Positions 32,786 to 41,128 of a stretch of DNA of 64,000 bases are shown here, one piece after another. The DNA is from Paenibacillus piri (GTDB lineage Bacteria > Bacillota > Bacilli > Paenibacillales > NBRC-103111). The position numbers and the translations under genes are program-made. Below the pieces are notes generated by a model. That model ran no database searches. It was not told the origin of the DNA and saw only the letters and a program-made list of their open reading frames with translations. The first letter of the stretch is position 1. Each line of letters begins with the position of its first letter. The stretch spans positions 124,001 to 188,000 of the forward strand of contig NZ_SMRT01000009.1 of assembly GCF_004354045.1 (NCBI RefSeq), in the 5' to 3' direction.

Positions 32786-34402
32786 TTAGTGATTGACCAA
32801 ACCGACTCTTTCTTTCTCCTCCGATTGTACGGGGGTGACCTTTTTGCCGATCAGCGCATACCGCAGACTGTCGATTAACGCGTCGCAGCTCGCTTCGATA
32901 ATGTTGGCGGACACGCCTACCGTACTCCATGTATTGTTGTAGTCGGTGGATTCGATCAGTACCCGGACTTTCGCCGCGGTAGTATCCTTTTCGTCGAGTA
33001 CCCGGACCTTGTAATCGCTCAAATGCATATCCTGCAAAATCGGGAAATAAGGTAGCAAGCATTTGCGAAGCGCATGGTCAAGGGCGTTGACTGGCCCGTT
33101 GCCTTCGGCCGCATTATACACGGTTTCGCCGTTAATATTCAATTTCACGATAGCTTCGGTCACGACGGGCTGCCCGGCTGACTGGGCGACGATGATTTTG
33201 AACGATTCCAGCGTGAACAATTCCTCCTGCTTTCCGTAAGCGTCGCGGATGAGCAGCTCCAGAGAGGCGTCGGCGCCTTCGAACTGGTAGCCCTGATGCT
33301 CCATTTCCTTGATTTGGTCAATCAGCTTGCGCGATTGCGGATTGTTGTTGTCGAATTCGATCCCGAGCTCCTGCGCCTTGAACACCAGATTGCTCAGTCC
33401 GGCAAGCTCCGAAACGAGAACGCGCTGCTTATTGCCGACAAGCTCCGGCGTGATATGCTCGTAAGTGCTCGGATTGCGGAGAATCGCCGAGACATGAATG
33501 CCGCCTTTATGGGCAAACGCCGCCGCGCCGACGAACGGCTGATTGACCGGCAAATGCATGTTGGCGATCTCGCTTACGTAACGGGCGACGCTTGTCAGGC
33601 TTTGCAGCTGCTCGTCGGAAATACAGGAATAATTCAATTTCAGCTGAAGGTTGGGAATGATCGAACACAGGTTGGCGTTGCCGCAGCGCTCGCCGAAGCC
33701 GTTGATCGTTCCTTGAACCTGGGTCGCTCCCGCCATGACGGCTGCCAGGCTGTTGGCTACCCCGAGCTCGCAGTCGTTATGGGCATGGATGCCGACCGGG
33801 ATGCCGATCGCCCGTTTCACGGCGGTAACGATCTCGCTTACTTCATGCGGCAGCGTGCCGCCGTTCGTATCGCACAGCACGATCCAATCGGCGCCGGCTT
33901 CCTCGGCTTTACGGATCGTCTGCAGCGCATATTCCGGATTGTTTTTATAGCCGTCGAAAAAATGCTCGGCATCGTAAATCACTTCGAGTCCGTTCTGTTT
34001 CAAATAAAGGACGGAGTCATAAATCATGGCGAGATTTTCTTCCAATGTGGTCTGGATCGCCTGATGCACGTGGAAATCCCATGATTTGCCGAAAATCGTG
34101 GCAACCGGTACCCCTACCTCCAGGATGCGGTTCAGATTCACATCGTTCTCCGGGAGCGTATCCTTGCGGCGGGTGCTGCCGAAAGCAGTCACCTTGGCAT
34201 GAGTCAAACCAAGCTCCTTGACCCGCGTGAAAAATTCAATATCCTTGTTGTTGCTGCCGGGCCAGCCGCCCTCAATATAATGAACGCCAAGCGAATCGAG
34301 CTTGCGGGCAATTTTCATTTTATCCTCTACGGATAAGCTGATGCCTTCGCCCTGTGTGCCGTCTCTAAGCGTTGTGTCGAAAATTTTCACGATATTGGCC
34401 AT
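32786..34402 (-). CDS. cimA: Citramalate synthase
   Basis: A 538-residue enzyme of the LeuA-like family. It condenses pyruvate and acetyl-CoA to (R)-citramalate, the threonine-independent entry to isoleucine synthesis. The catalytic TIM barrel starts with KIFDTTLRDGTQGEGISLS, has HAHNDCELGVANSLAAVMAG (metal-binding histidines) and GTINGFGERCGNANL. The helical linker (about residues 320-390) is followed by the LeuA-type allosteric domain with NGPVNALDHALRKCL and the GxNIIEASCDALIDSL end. The QGEG signature separates this family from LeuA, which has SPG or similar. ATG 34402 has AGGAGG nine bases upstream. An extended -10 (TATAAT on the minus strand) lies at 34470-34475. Confidence 0.92.
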   Translation of the reverse strand: MANIVKIFDTTLRDGTQGEGISLSVEDKMKIARKLDSLGVHYIEGGWPGSNNKDIEFFTRVKELGLTHAKVTAFGSTRRKDTLPENDVNLNRILEVGVPVATIFGKSWDFHVHQAIQTTLEENLAMIYDSVLYLKQNGLEVIYDAEHFFDGYKNNPEYALQTIRKAEEAGADWIVLCDTNGGTLPHEVSEIVTAVKRAIGIPVGIHAHNDCELGVANSLAAVMAGATQVQGTINGFGERCGNANLCSIIPNLQLKLNYSCISDEQLQSLTSVARYVSEIANMHLPVNQPFVGAAAFAHKGGIHVSAILRNPSTYEHITPELVGNKQRVLVSELAGLSNLVFKAQELGIEFDNNNPQSRKLIDQIKEMEHQGYQFEGADASLELLIRDAYGKQEELFTLESFKIIVAQSAGQPVVTEAIVKLNINGETVYNAAEGNGPVNALDHALRKCLLPYFPILQDMHLSDYKVRVLDEKDTTAAKVRVLIESTDYNNTWSTVGVSANIIEASCDALIDSLRYALIGKKVTPVQSEEKERVGLVNH

Positions 34403-34469
34403 TAGGTTTGTCCTCCTGCTCGTTACTGCGTAGACTGCGTATACAAATTTGCACAAAATATAATTGTAT

Positions 34470-34475
34470 ATTATA
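34470..34475 (-). promoter_or_regulatory. Extended -10 element upstream of cimA
   Basis: TATAAT on the minus strand is preceded by TGG in the order of an extended -10; the -35 is weak. Confidence 0.4.
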
Positions 34476-34529
34476 CCACAAGCGTAATAGCTAAAGATAT
34501 CCCTTTCACAAAATCGACGGTTTGATTTC

Positions 34530-34558
34530 TTGACCGGCCGGAGCGGGGATTGTATGCT
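34530..34558 (+). promoter_or_regulatory. Promoter of the dinB-mobB operon
   Basis: TTGACC at 34530-34535 and TATGCT at 34553-34558 are 17 bases apart, about 45 bases before the leader ORF start. No convincing LexA box is present near it. Confidence 0.65.
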
Positions 34559-34608
34559 GGTGTTGAACGTTACGCACCGATTTCAAGAACGATACGGAGG
34601 TGCTTTAC

Positions 34609-34722
34609 ATGACCGCCACGAAGGTTGTATTGCATGATGCGATGCCGGCGGATCGGCATGAGGCCGCAGCGAATTTCAGTGAAACGGGCGCTCGCCGTGC
34701 CCGTATTTCGTCCGCCTTATGA
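34609..34722 (+). CDS. 37-residue leader ORF coupled to dinB
   Basis: This short ORF has a strong ribosome site (CGGAGGTG, six to eight bases before ATG 34609) and ends in TGA at 34720-34722, which overlaps the dinB ATG in the sequence ATGA. dinB itself has no ribosome site, so dinB translation probably depends on termination of this ORF. The peptide (MTATKVVLHDAMPADRHEAA at its start) is hydrophilic, Ala-rich and has no membrane span or known motif. It may be a true small protein or only a translation-coupling leader. Confidence 0.6.
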   Translation: MTATKVVLHDAMPADRHEAAANFSETGARRARISSAL

Positions 34723-36029
34723 GCAGCGATAGACAACATGCTTATCCGGTCAACGGAAGAGTCATCCTGCATATTGATATGAACGCCTTTTACTGCTCGG
34801 TCCACGAGGCGGAAAGCCCCGAGCAGTACAAAGGCAAGGCGACAGCGGTAGCGGGCAGCGTCGAGCTGCGCAAGGGCATCATTGTCACCTGCTCCTACGC
34901 GGCAAGAGCGAAGGGGATCAGAACGGGGATGCTGGTCGGACAAGCGTTGAAAAAGTGCCCCGAGCTGGTTCTGATTCGCCCGAATTTTCATTTATACCGG
35001 CAATATTCCCGCGCCTTCATGAATATCGTATACAATTATTCGCCGCTGGTGGAAGCGATGTCGATTGACGAATGCTATGTCGACATTACCGGCTCCAAGC
35101 AGTTCGGGACGCCGCTCGAGATCGCCGGGCTCATTCAGCGGCGCATTCGCGAGGAGCTGCAGCTGCCATGCTCGGTCGGAATCGCGCCCAACAAGCTGCT
35201 GGCCAAGATGGCGTCGGACATGAAGAAGCCGAACGGGCTGACCGTGCTGCGCAAGCGGGACGTGCCGCGGCTGCTGTGGAACCGTCCATGCGCCGAGCTG
35301 TACGGAATTGGCGGCAAAACGGCGGAAAAGCTGAAGCGCTTCAACATTCATACGCTGGGCCAACTGGCCCATGCGGATGAGAAGCTGCTTCGCGAGCAAT
35401 TCGGCATCATGGGAATTGTGCTGAAGCATTCCGCAAACGGCGTCGACGATTCTCCCGTGCAGCCGGAGCGCGGGCAAAGCAAGTCGATCGGACATACGAC
35501 GACGCTCCCGGTCAACTTCACCGAGCTGAGCGATATGCGCAGAGTGATGCTGAATATTGCCGATCAGGTCGGGAGGCGTCTGCGCAAGCAGAAGCTGCTG
35601 GCGCAAACCGTGCAAATTACGATTCGCGATCCGGATATGAAGACGATTACGAGAGCGGTCAAGCTTTCTTCGCCCACCGAGGATCGCGAGGACATTTACC
35701 GGGTGTCTTGCAAGCTGCTCGAGGAGCATTGGCCGGCCGGAAAGCCGGTGCGGCTGCTGGGCATTACACTGCAAAATTTAATAAACAAGGAAGAGGCTGC
35801 CATCCAGCTCGACTTGTTCGATTACGAAAAGCAGCCGGTACGGGAGAAATTGAATCGGACGCTCGATGCGCTGCGCGACAAATTCGGCGAGAACGCGATA
35901 TTGACGGCAGGCATGCTGGGCGACGATCCTTCCGCGCTGATCCGCGACCACAAAGCAAGGGGCACCTCGCTGCAGATGGATCATCTTAAGCTGCAGCGGC
36001 TGGGAGATGAGGAGGAGCCGAATGAATAG
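34719..36029 (+). CDS. dinB: DNA polymerase IV (Y-family)
   Basis: A 436-residue translesion polymerase. The palm motifs are ILHIDMNAFYCSVHEAE (first Asp and steric-gate region) and EAMSIDECYVDITGS (the catalytic Asp-Glu). The thumb and little-finger regions follow, with GIGGKTAEKLKRFNIHTLGQL as the helix-hairpin-helix. The C-terminal IQLDLFDYE is a beta-clamp binding motif (QLDLF). The start overlaps the leader ORF stop. The stop overlaps the mobB start by eight bases, so the three form one translationally coupled operon. Length is slightly longer than the 350-415 aa usual for the family. Confidence 0.95.
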   Translation: MSSDRQHAYPVNGRVILHIDMNAFYCSVHEAESPEQYKGKATAVAGSVELRKGIIVTCSYAARAKGIRTGMLVGQALKKCPELVLIRPNFHLYRQYSRAFMNIVYNYSPLVEAMSIDECYVDITGSKQFGTPLEIAGLIQRRIREELQLPCSVGIAPNKLLAKMASDMKKPNGLTVLRKRDVPRLLWNRPCAELYGIGGKTAEKLKRFNIHTLGQLAHADEKLLREQFGIMGIVLKHSANGVDDSPVQPERGQSKSIGHTTTLPVNFTELSDMRRVMLNIADQVGRRLRKQKLLAQTVQITIRDPDMKTITRAVKLSSPTEDREDIYRVSCKLLEEHWPAGKPVRLLGITLQNLINKEEAAIQLDLFDYEKQPVREKLNRTLDALRDKFGENAILTAGMLGDDPSALIRDHKARGTSLQMDHLKLQRLGDEEEPNE

Positions 36030-36564
36030 CTTGAACGACGGAGGTGCGGGAGTGACGACCGTGATCGGATTTGCGGGATTTTCCAACAGCGGCAAGACGA
36101 CGCTGATCGCCGCGCTCGTGAACCATTTTGCGCAGCGGGGGCTGCGGACGGCCGTAATTAAGCATGATGCTCATGGGCATTATAAAGAAGCGGCAGGTAC
36201 CGATTCGGCACTTTACCGGGAGGCGGGCGCGTCCGCAACGGCAGTTCTTTCACCCGAGTCGAGCGTCCTGTATTACCGCGGCTCCGGCACGTTGGAGCAG
36301 ATGATCGGGCTGTTTGCCGCCGGGCGAAGTTTTGAGCTCATTTTGATCGAAGGCTTTAAGAGCGGCACACATGATAAAATTGCGCTCTTCCGGAATGAGG
36401 AGCAGGCCGATATCATGAAGCTGCTGCCTGAAGCGCCTGCCGCTTGCGCGGCACCGTCGGATATGCGAAAACTGGCGCCTGCGGCGATCCCTTTTCTCGA
36501 TCTGAACGATATCGGCGCGGTAGCGGCATGGATCGAAGAACGGATGAACAACAATTGTGTTTGA
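36022..36564 (+). CDS. mobB: Molybdopterin-guanine dinucleotide biosynthesis protein MobB
   Basis: A 180-residue P-loop GTPase-like protein that helps MobA attach GMP to molybdopterin. The Walker A is GFAGFSNSGKTTLIAAL. The segment IKHDAHGHYKEAAGTDSALY has the conserved HD, and IEGFKSGTHDKIALFRN is the Walker B-like end. ATG 36022 has GAGGAGG eight bases upstream and overlaps dinB by eight bases. No mobA, moeA or molybdoenzyme gene is in the window; its pairing with dinB is functionally odd. Confidence 0.93.
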   Translation: MNSLNDGGAGVTTVIGFAGFSNSGKTTLIAALVNHFAQRGLRTAVIKHDAHGHYKEAAGTDSALYREAGASATAVLSPESSVLYYRGSGTLEQMIGLFAAGRSFELILIEGFKSGTHDKIALFRNEEQADIMKLLPEAPAACAAPSDMRKLAPAAIPFLDLNDIGAVAAWIEERMNNNCV

Positions 36565-36598
36565 ACTTTCCGGCGTTTTATATTATATTTTAGGATGA

Positions 36599-36862
<264 letters not shown>

Positions 36863-36885
36863 TTATATTCATTCATTTTCGACAA

Positions 36886-36933
36886 GAAGCCTTTTTTTCT
36901 AGGTTAATAGACCTAGAAAAAGGGCTTTTTTTG
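36886..36933 (+). terminator. Terminator after fer
   Basis: AAGCC/GGCTT and CTAGGT/ACCTAG arms form a long stem with a five-base loop, followed by TTTTTTT. Confidence 0.88.
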
Positions 36934-37013
36934 TGTTTATTTGTAGAAAAATCATCTATTTGGGAACATTGTGTGGTAAAATTAGGTTCGAAACTTTCGG
37001 TTGGAGGGGTTAA

Positions 37014-38846
37014 ATGAAAAAGGGGTTAAGCAAGTCTGCAGTTATTGTAACAGGCAATGTCATCGTTGTAATCATTTGTTTGATTTTTCTTGCCTTCGGA
37101 TTATGGAAGGTGCTCTCCGACCAAGTGTTTGACATGAATATGAAGCAGTCCATGTCCGGCGCCCCGCATGGGGATATCGTCGTCATCGGGATCGATTCCG
37201 ATTCGATCAAAGCGGTGGGACCGTACCCTTGGGACCGCAAGGTATACGCCCAGCTTATCGATCAATTGGAAAAAGCGGGAGCAAAAGTGATCGGCTTCGA
37301 TATCGAGCTTTATACCGCAAGCAATAATCCCGAAAGCGACAAATTGCTGGGCGATACGATTGCCAAGTATAACAATATTATTTTTCCGTCCCATGCGGAA
37401 CTGGAAAATGAATTCGCACGCTCCACCAAAGTCAAAGCAGGCGAGCTGATCATGGCTCAAGGCGTGCAAAACCCGATTCCGGCTATCGATAAATCTCCCC
37501 ACAGGGCCCACATCAATGCGGCGTACGATTCCGACGGCGTCATTCGCTTTAACTGGCTGGAGATCAATACGCCCCAAGGCATTCTTCCTTCCATGGGTCT
37601 GGCTGTGGCACAGCTGGCCGGCGCCGATGTAAGCAAGTATCTCAACATGCCGCCGCAGCAGAACAGCCCGAAATCCCAGCTGACCATCAAGTGGGACGGT
37701 ATGGAAAAAGATTTTGAAACGATTCCGTTTTCCGAAGTATTCAACGGCAAAATACCGGCGAGCGTGTTCAAGGACCGCATCATACTGGTCGGTTATACGG
37801 CTCCCGGCTCCGATGAAGGGACAACCCCGGTCGAACGCCACATGCATCTGGTTTATGCCCACGCCAATATTTTGAACCAGATTTTAAATCAAAAAATAAT
37901 TACGCCCGTCAGCGGAGCCGTTACCGTAGTATTGGCGGCTTTGATGGTTGCGTTGTTCGGTTTCCTGACATGGAGGCTGAAGGCGATCAGCGGCATTGTT
38001 TTTGTATTTTCGGTATGCATCGCTCTGATGATCGTTCAATATTTGACGTTCGCATACAGCGATTACTATTTGGACGCCGTTGGCGCCATGCTGAGCGGAT
38101 TGATTTCTTACATAGGCAATATCGCGATGAAAACCTATTTTGAGACGAAGCAAAAAAACTATATAACGAAACAGTTCGGACGCTACATTTCGCCGGATTT
38201 GGTGAAGGAAATCGCCAAGAGCGATTCGGAAATTCAGCTGGGCGGAATCAAGCGGGAGCTGACGCTGCTGTTCCTTGACGTCAGTGGCTTTACGCCGTTG
38301 TCCGAAAAGCTGAAGCCGGAAGAAGTCGTCGACTTTTTGAATATGATGTTCAACCTCATAACGGAACGGGCGCTTGAAAATCACGGCACGATCGATAAAT
38401 TTATCGGCGACGCCGCGATGATCTTGTATAATGCGCCTCTGGATGTGCCGAACCACGCTTATTACGCGGTGAAAACCGGGTATGAAATCCAAAAGGGCAT
38501 GGAGCGGGTACGCGCGGACGTTGAAGCGAAGTACGGAATTACGCTTAGCATCCGGATCGGTATTAACACCGGGGATGTGGTCGTGGGCAATATCGGCTCG
38601 TATCTGCGGGTCGATTACACGGCGATCGGCGACAATGTCAACACGGCGGCAAGAATCGAATCGACCGCCAGCCCGAATCAGGTTTGGGTGTCCGAATCCA
38701 CCTACGAACAGACCAAAGCTTACATCGAATACAATTTTGCCGGAGAGAAGCTGATGAAGGGGAAAAGTGCGGCAGTCAAGCTGTATGAGGTCGTAAGCAT
38801 CAAAGGCGAGCCGACGAACGGGGAGAAGCCGGGAAAAGCCTCGTAA
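37014..38846 (+). CDS. CHASE2-domain adenylate/guanylate cyclase
   Basis: A 610-residue membrane receptor. Helix 1 (residues 9-30) is followed by an extracellular CHASE2 sensor (about 35-290, with VVIGIDSDSIKAVGPYPWDR and VIGFDIELY). Three further helices (295-370) lead to a class III nucleotide cyclase domain (405-590). The catalytic residues are intact: metal Asp in LLFLDVSGFTPLSEKL and FIGDAAMI, the adenine-selecting Lys in DKFIGD, and TAIGDNVNTAARIE with the transition-state Asn and Arg. cAMP synthesis is therefore more likely than cGMP. ATG 37014 has TTGGAGGGG upstream. It heads a set of exported and signalling genes to 43645. Confidence 0.92.
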   Translation: MKKGLSKSAVIVTGNVIVVIICLIFLAFGLWKVLSDQVFDMNMKQSMSGAPHGDIVVIGIDSDSIKAVGPYPWDRKVYAQLIDQLEKAGAKVIGFDIELYTASNNPESDKLLGDTIAKYNNIIFPSHAELENEFARSTKVKAGELIMAQGVQNPIPAIDKSPHRAHINAAYDSDGVIRFNWLEINTPQGILPSMGLAVAQLAGADVSKYLNMPPQQNSPKSQLTIKWDGMEKDFETIPFSEVFNGKIPASVFKDRIILVGYTAPGSDEGTTPVERHMHLVYAHANILNQILNQKIITPVSGAVTVVLAALMVALFGFLTWRLKAISGIVFVFSVCIALMIVQYLTFAYSDYYLDAVGAMLSGLISYIGNIAMKTYFETKQKNYITKQFGRYISPDLVKEIAKSDSEIQLGGIKRELTLLFLDVSGFTPLSEKLKPEEVVDFLNMMFNLITERALENHGTIDKFIGDAAMILYNAPLDVPNHAYYAVKTGYEIQKGMERVRADVEAKYGITLSIRIGINTGDVVVGNIGSYLRVDYTAIGDNVNTAARIESTASPNQVWVSESTYEQTKAYIEYNFAGEKLMKGKSAAVKLYEVVSIKGEPTNGEKPGKAS

Positions 38847-38957
38847 TGTGTCAAATTTTGCATTGCCAATTGAAATATAGCCAATTACAATAAATGAAGC
38901 ATATCAAAAGCGCAGGCTCTAAGTAAAAGTTTGATAGAAGATGAGAGGAGATTGAAC

Positions 38958-41102
38958 GTGGGTCATTCGAAGCGGGTGAGGAAAGTTGACAAGAAGTCGT
39001 TATTATCGCTTATTATTGCAAATTGTTTGTTCTTTTCAATGCTGTCGACCGTATGGGTTCAGCCTGCTCAGGCCGCCAAAACATCCCGTGCCGCCATCGT
39101 AACCGAGGTTAACGGAAATGTAACCGTCAAAAAGGCGGGGGGTTCCAAGGCATATACCGTTTATGCGGATATGAGCCTGAACCAGGGCGACGTCATTTTG
39201 ACGGGTGCCCAATCATCGGCCGTGCTGAAAATTGCCGATCACGAAGACGAGATTACGATTGGCGACAACGCGGAAGTAAACATATCGGAGTTGTCCGAGC
39301 AAGCGGGAGGCAAGCAATCCAAGCTGAAGACATTCGCAGGCTCCATATGGGTGAAAGTCAAATCTCTCGTAAGCTCGGAGGATGAATTCGAAGTCGAAAC
39401 GCCGACGGCGGTCATGGGTGTGCGCGGGACCCAGCTGGGAACTTTCATTAATCCTGCGACAGGTCAAACCGGCACGTATTTGGCATCGGGGCGTATCAGC
39501 GCATCCACCTCCACCAACGGAACGGATGGAAGTCGGCAAGAAACGACTACCGATCTTTTGCCTTCCCAGCAGCTTACGCTCAGCGGACGTTATGAAACCG
39601 AACGCTTGAATAAGAAGGTCGGTCCTTTCGATATCGATGACCTGATTGCCAATGCGGCGCCGCGGGTAATTGAAGCGATCATTCGCAACAAAGCGGAGAT
39701 CGATAAGGAAAACGCTCAATTCATCGAAAAGATGAAGCAGCAGATTTCCGACAATGGCAACGCGAATACCGGAAAATCGCCGTATGTCATCAAAAATAAC
39801 GAAACGTTGGACAAAATCGGCAGAAACCTGGACAACCTGATCGGCAATATTGCGAAAGCTGCTCTGGAGCATCAAAAATTCAGCAAAGAACAAATGGACA
39901 AAATCATTAACGAAACGAACTTGAATATCGCAGATCCTGCCAAAAAGCTGGATCTGAACAATGTGCAGCAGCTTGATCCAACCGCGGGTCTGGACCCGCT
40001 GGCGGAGCAGCAAAGACTGGCTGAAATTGCACGATGGAAGATGGAGGAGCAGGAGAAATACGCACAGGAATTCAGAGCTCAGCAGGAATTGCTGGAACGG
40101 CTCAAAGCTATTCTGGACCTTATGGAAAGAGAAGTACAACGAATCAACGACCTTAATAAGACGAATGAGGAAGAAGCGAAGAAACGGCTGGAGGCCGAAT
40201 ATATCAGCAAGCTGAACGACGATGAGAAGAAGCGGTTCCAACAAGATAAGGAAAAGAAAAATTCGCAGTCGACTCCTTCTGCTCCTTCTCCGTCCGGCGG
40301 CGGCAGTGGAGGCAGCAGCGGTGGAGGCGGTACGAGCAATACGAATGTCCCGGCTCCTGTACTGTCCAGTTCTCCGGCGATCGTAACCGCGGGGAACGAG
40401 GAATTGAGGCTGCGTGGCGTAAGCAACACGAACATTCAATTGCTGCTCGGCGATAAAATCATCGCAAGCCTTCCGGGTAAAGGGTTTGATCAGGATACGG
40501 TATTTACCAAAGCGGAAATTAAGGAATTTTCAGTAAACGGCGAATATAATTTGATTGCGCGCGCAGAACGCGGCGGCCGGTTCAGTCCGTTGCTGAGCAT
40601 CCCTAAAATTACAGTTAGCCTGACGGAACCATCGGTCAAGCAGCCGGAGCTGCTGCTCTCGCAATCGGGCAAAGAAGGCAACACGGTATTATTGAACTTA
40701 TCCATGGCCAATTTCCCTCAAGACAAACAGTTTTATGCGGTCGAGGCGCATTTGGTTTATGACAAATCGTTGAGCTACAACGGTCCGGCCGAATTAAGCG
40801 ATGTTCCCGGCACCGTATTCGATGGAGAATCGAAATCGGCTGAGACGTTGCGCCAAGTAACCGGCAGCACTCAGAACGAGTTGATTTATGCGGCGTCGCA
40901 ATTCGAAGCATCCGGTTCGACAACAACGGTTCCGAATATTACGGTTGAAGGCGCAAAGACGCTTGTAACGGTCCCGTTGACCTTCTCTGCTGCCGCGGCC
41001 GGTTCCGCGAAGGTAGATCTTGTCTATGTCAAGGTTGTGAATAAGAACGGCGCTACCGTAGCCGAGTTTACGGCACCTAAATCAATAACCGTAACCAAGT
41101 AA
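38958..41102 (+). CDS. Exported FecR-domain protein with coiled coil and cohesin-like end
   Basis: A 714-residue secreted or surface protein. The signal peptide has a basic start and a core (SLLSLIIANCLFFSMLS) ending at AQAA. The FecR-type domain follows (about residues 45-200; SSAVLKIADHEDEITIGDNA and VETPTAVMGVRGTQLGTFIN, where the MGVRGT motif is typical). Next comes a long charged coiled coil (about 220-425; QQRLAEIARWKMEEQEKYAQ), a Ser/Gly linker (PSGGGSGGSSGGGG), a beta-rich region and a cohesin-like C-terminal domain (FYAVEAHLVYDKSLSYNG). GTG 38958 has AGAGGAG upstream; an earlier TTG lacks one. It lies 111 bases after the cyclase gene. FecR domains often lie next to CHASE2 genes, so it may be a partner or ligand of that sensor. 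Confidence 0.85.
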   Translation: MGHSKRVRKVDKKSLLSLIIANCLFFSMLSTVWVQPAQAAKTSRAAIVTEVNGNVTVKKAGGSKAYTVYADMSLNQGDVILTGAQSSAVLKIADHEDEITIGDNAEVNISELSEQAGGKQSKLKTFAGSIWVKVKSLVSSEDEFEVETPTAVMGVRGTQLGTFINPATGQTGTYLASGRISASTSTNGTDGSRQETTTDLLPSQQLTLSGRYETERLNKKVGPFDIDDLIANAAPRVIEAIIRNKAEIDKENAQFIEKMKQQISDNGNANTGKSPYVIKNNETLDKIGRNLDNLIGNIAKAALEHQKFSKEQMDKIINETNLNIADPAKKLDLNNVQQLDPTAGLDPLAEQQRLAEIARWKMEEQEKYAQEFRAQQELLERLKAILDLMEREVQRINDLNKTNEEEAKKRLEAEYISKLNDDEKKRFQQDKEKKNSQSTPSAPSPSGGGSGGSSGGGGTSNTNVPAPVLSSSPAIVTAGNEELRLRGVSNTNIQLLLGDKIIASLPGKGFDQDTVFTKAEIKEFSVNGEYNLIARAERGGRFSPLLSIPKITVSLTEPSVKQPELLLSQSGKEGNTVLLNLSMANFPQDKQFYAVEAHLVYDKSLSYNGPAELSDVPGTVFDGESKSAETLRQVTGSTQNELIYAASQFEASGSTTTVPNITVEGAKTLVTVPLTFSAAAAGSAKVDLVYVKVVNKNGATVAEFTAPKSITVTK

Positions 41103-41128
41103 GGTATGATTCCGGGAAGGGGAACCCT

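Noticed and set aside
34562-34582. LexA (SOS) box before dinB
   Set aside because: A GAAC half-site is present but the opposite half does not match the GTTC consensus.
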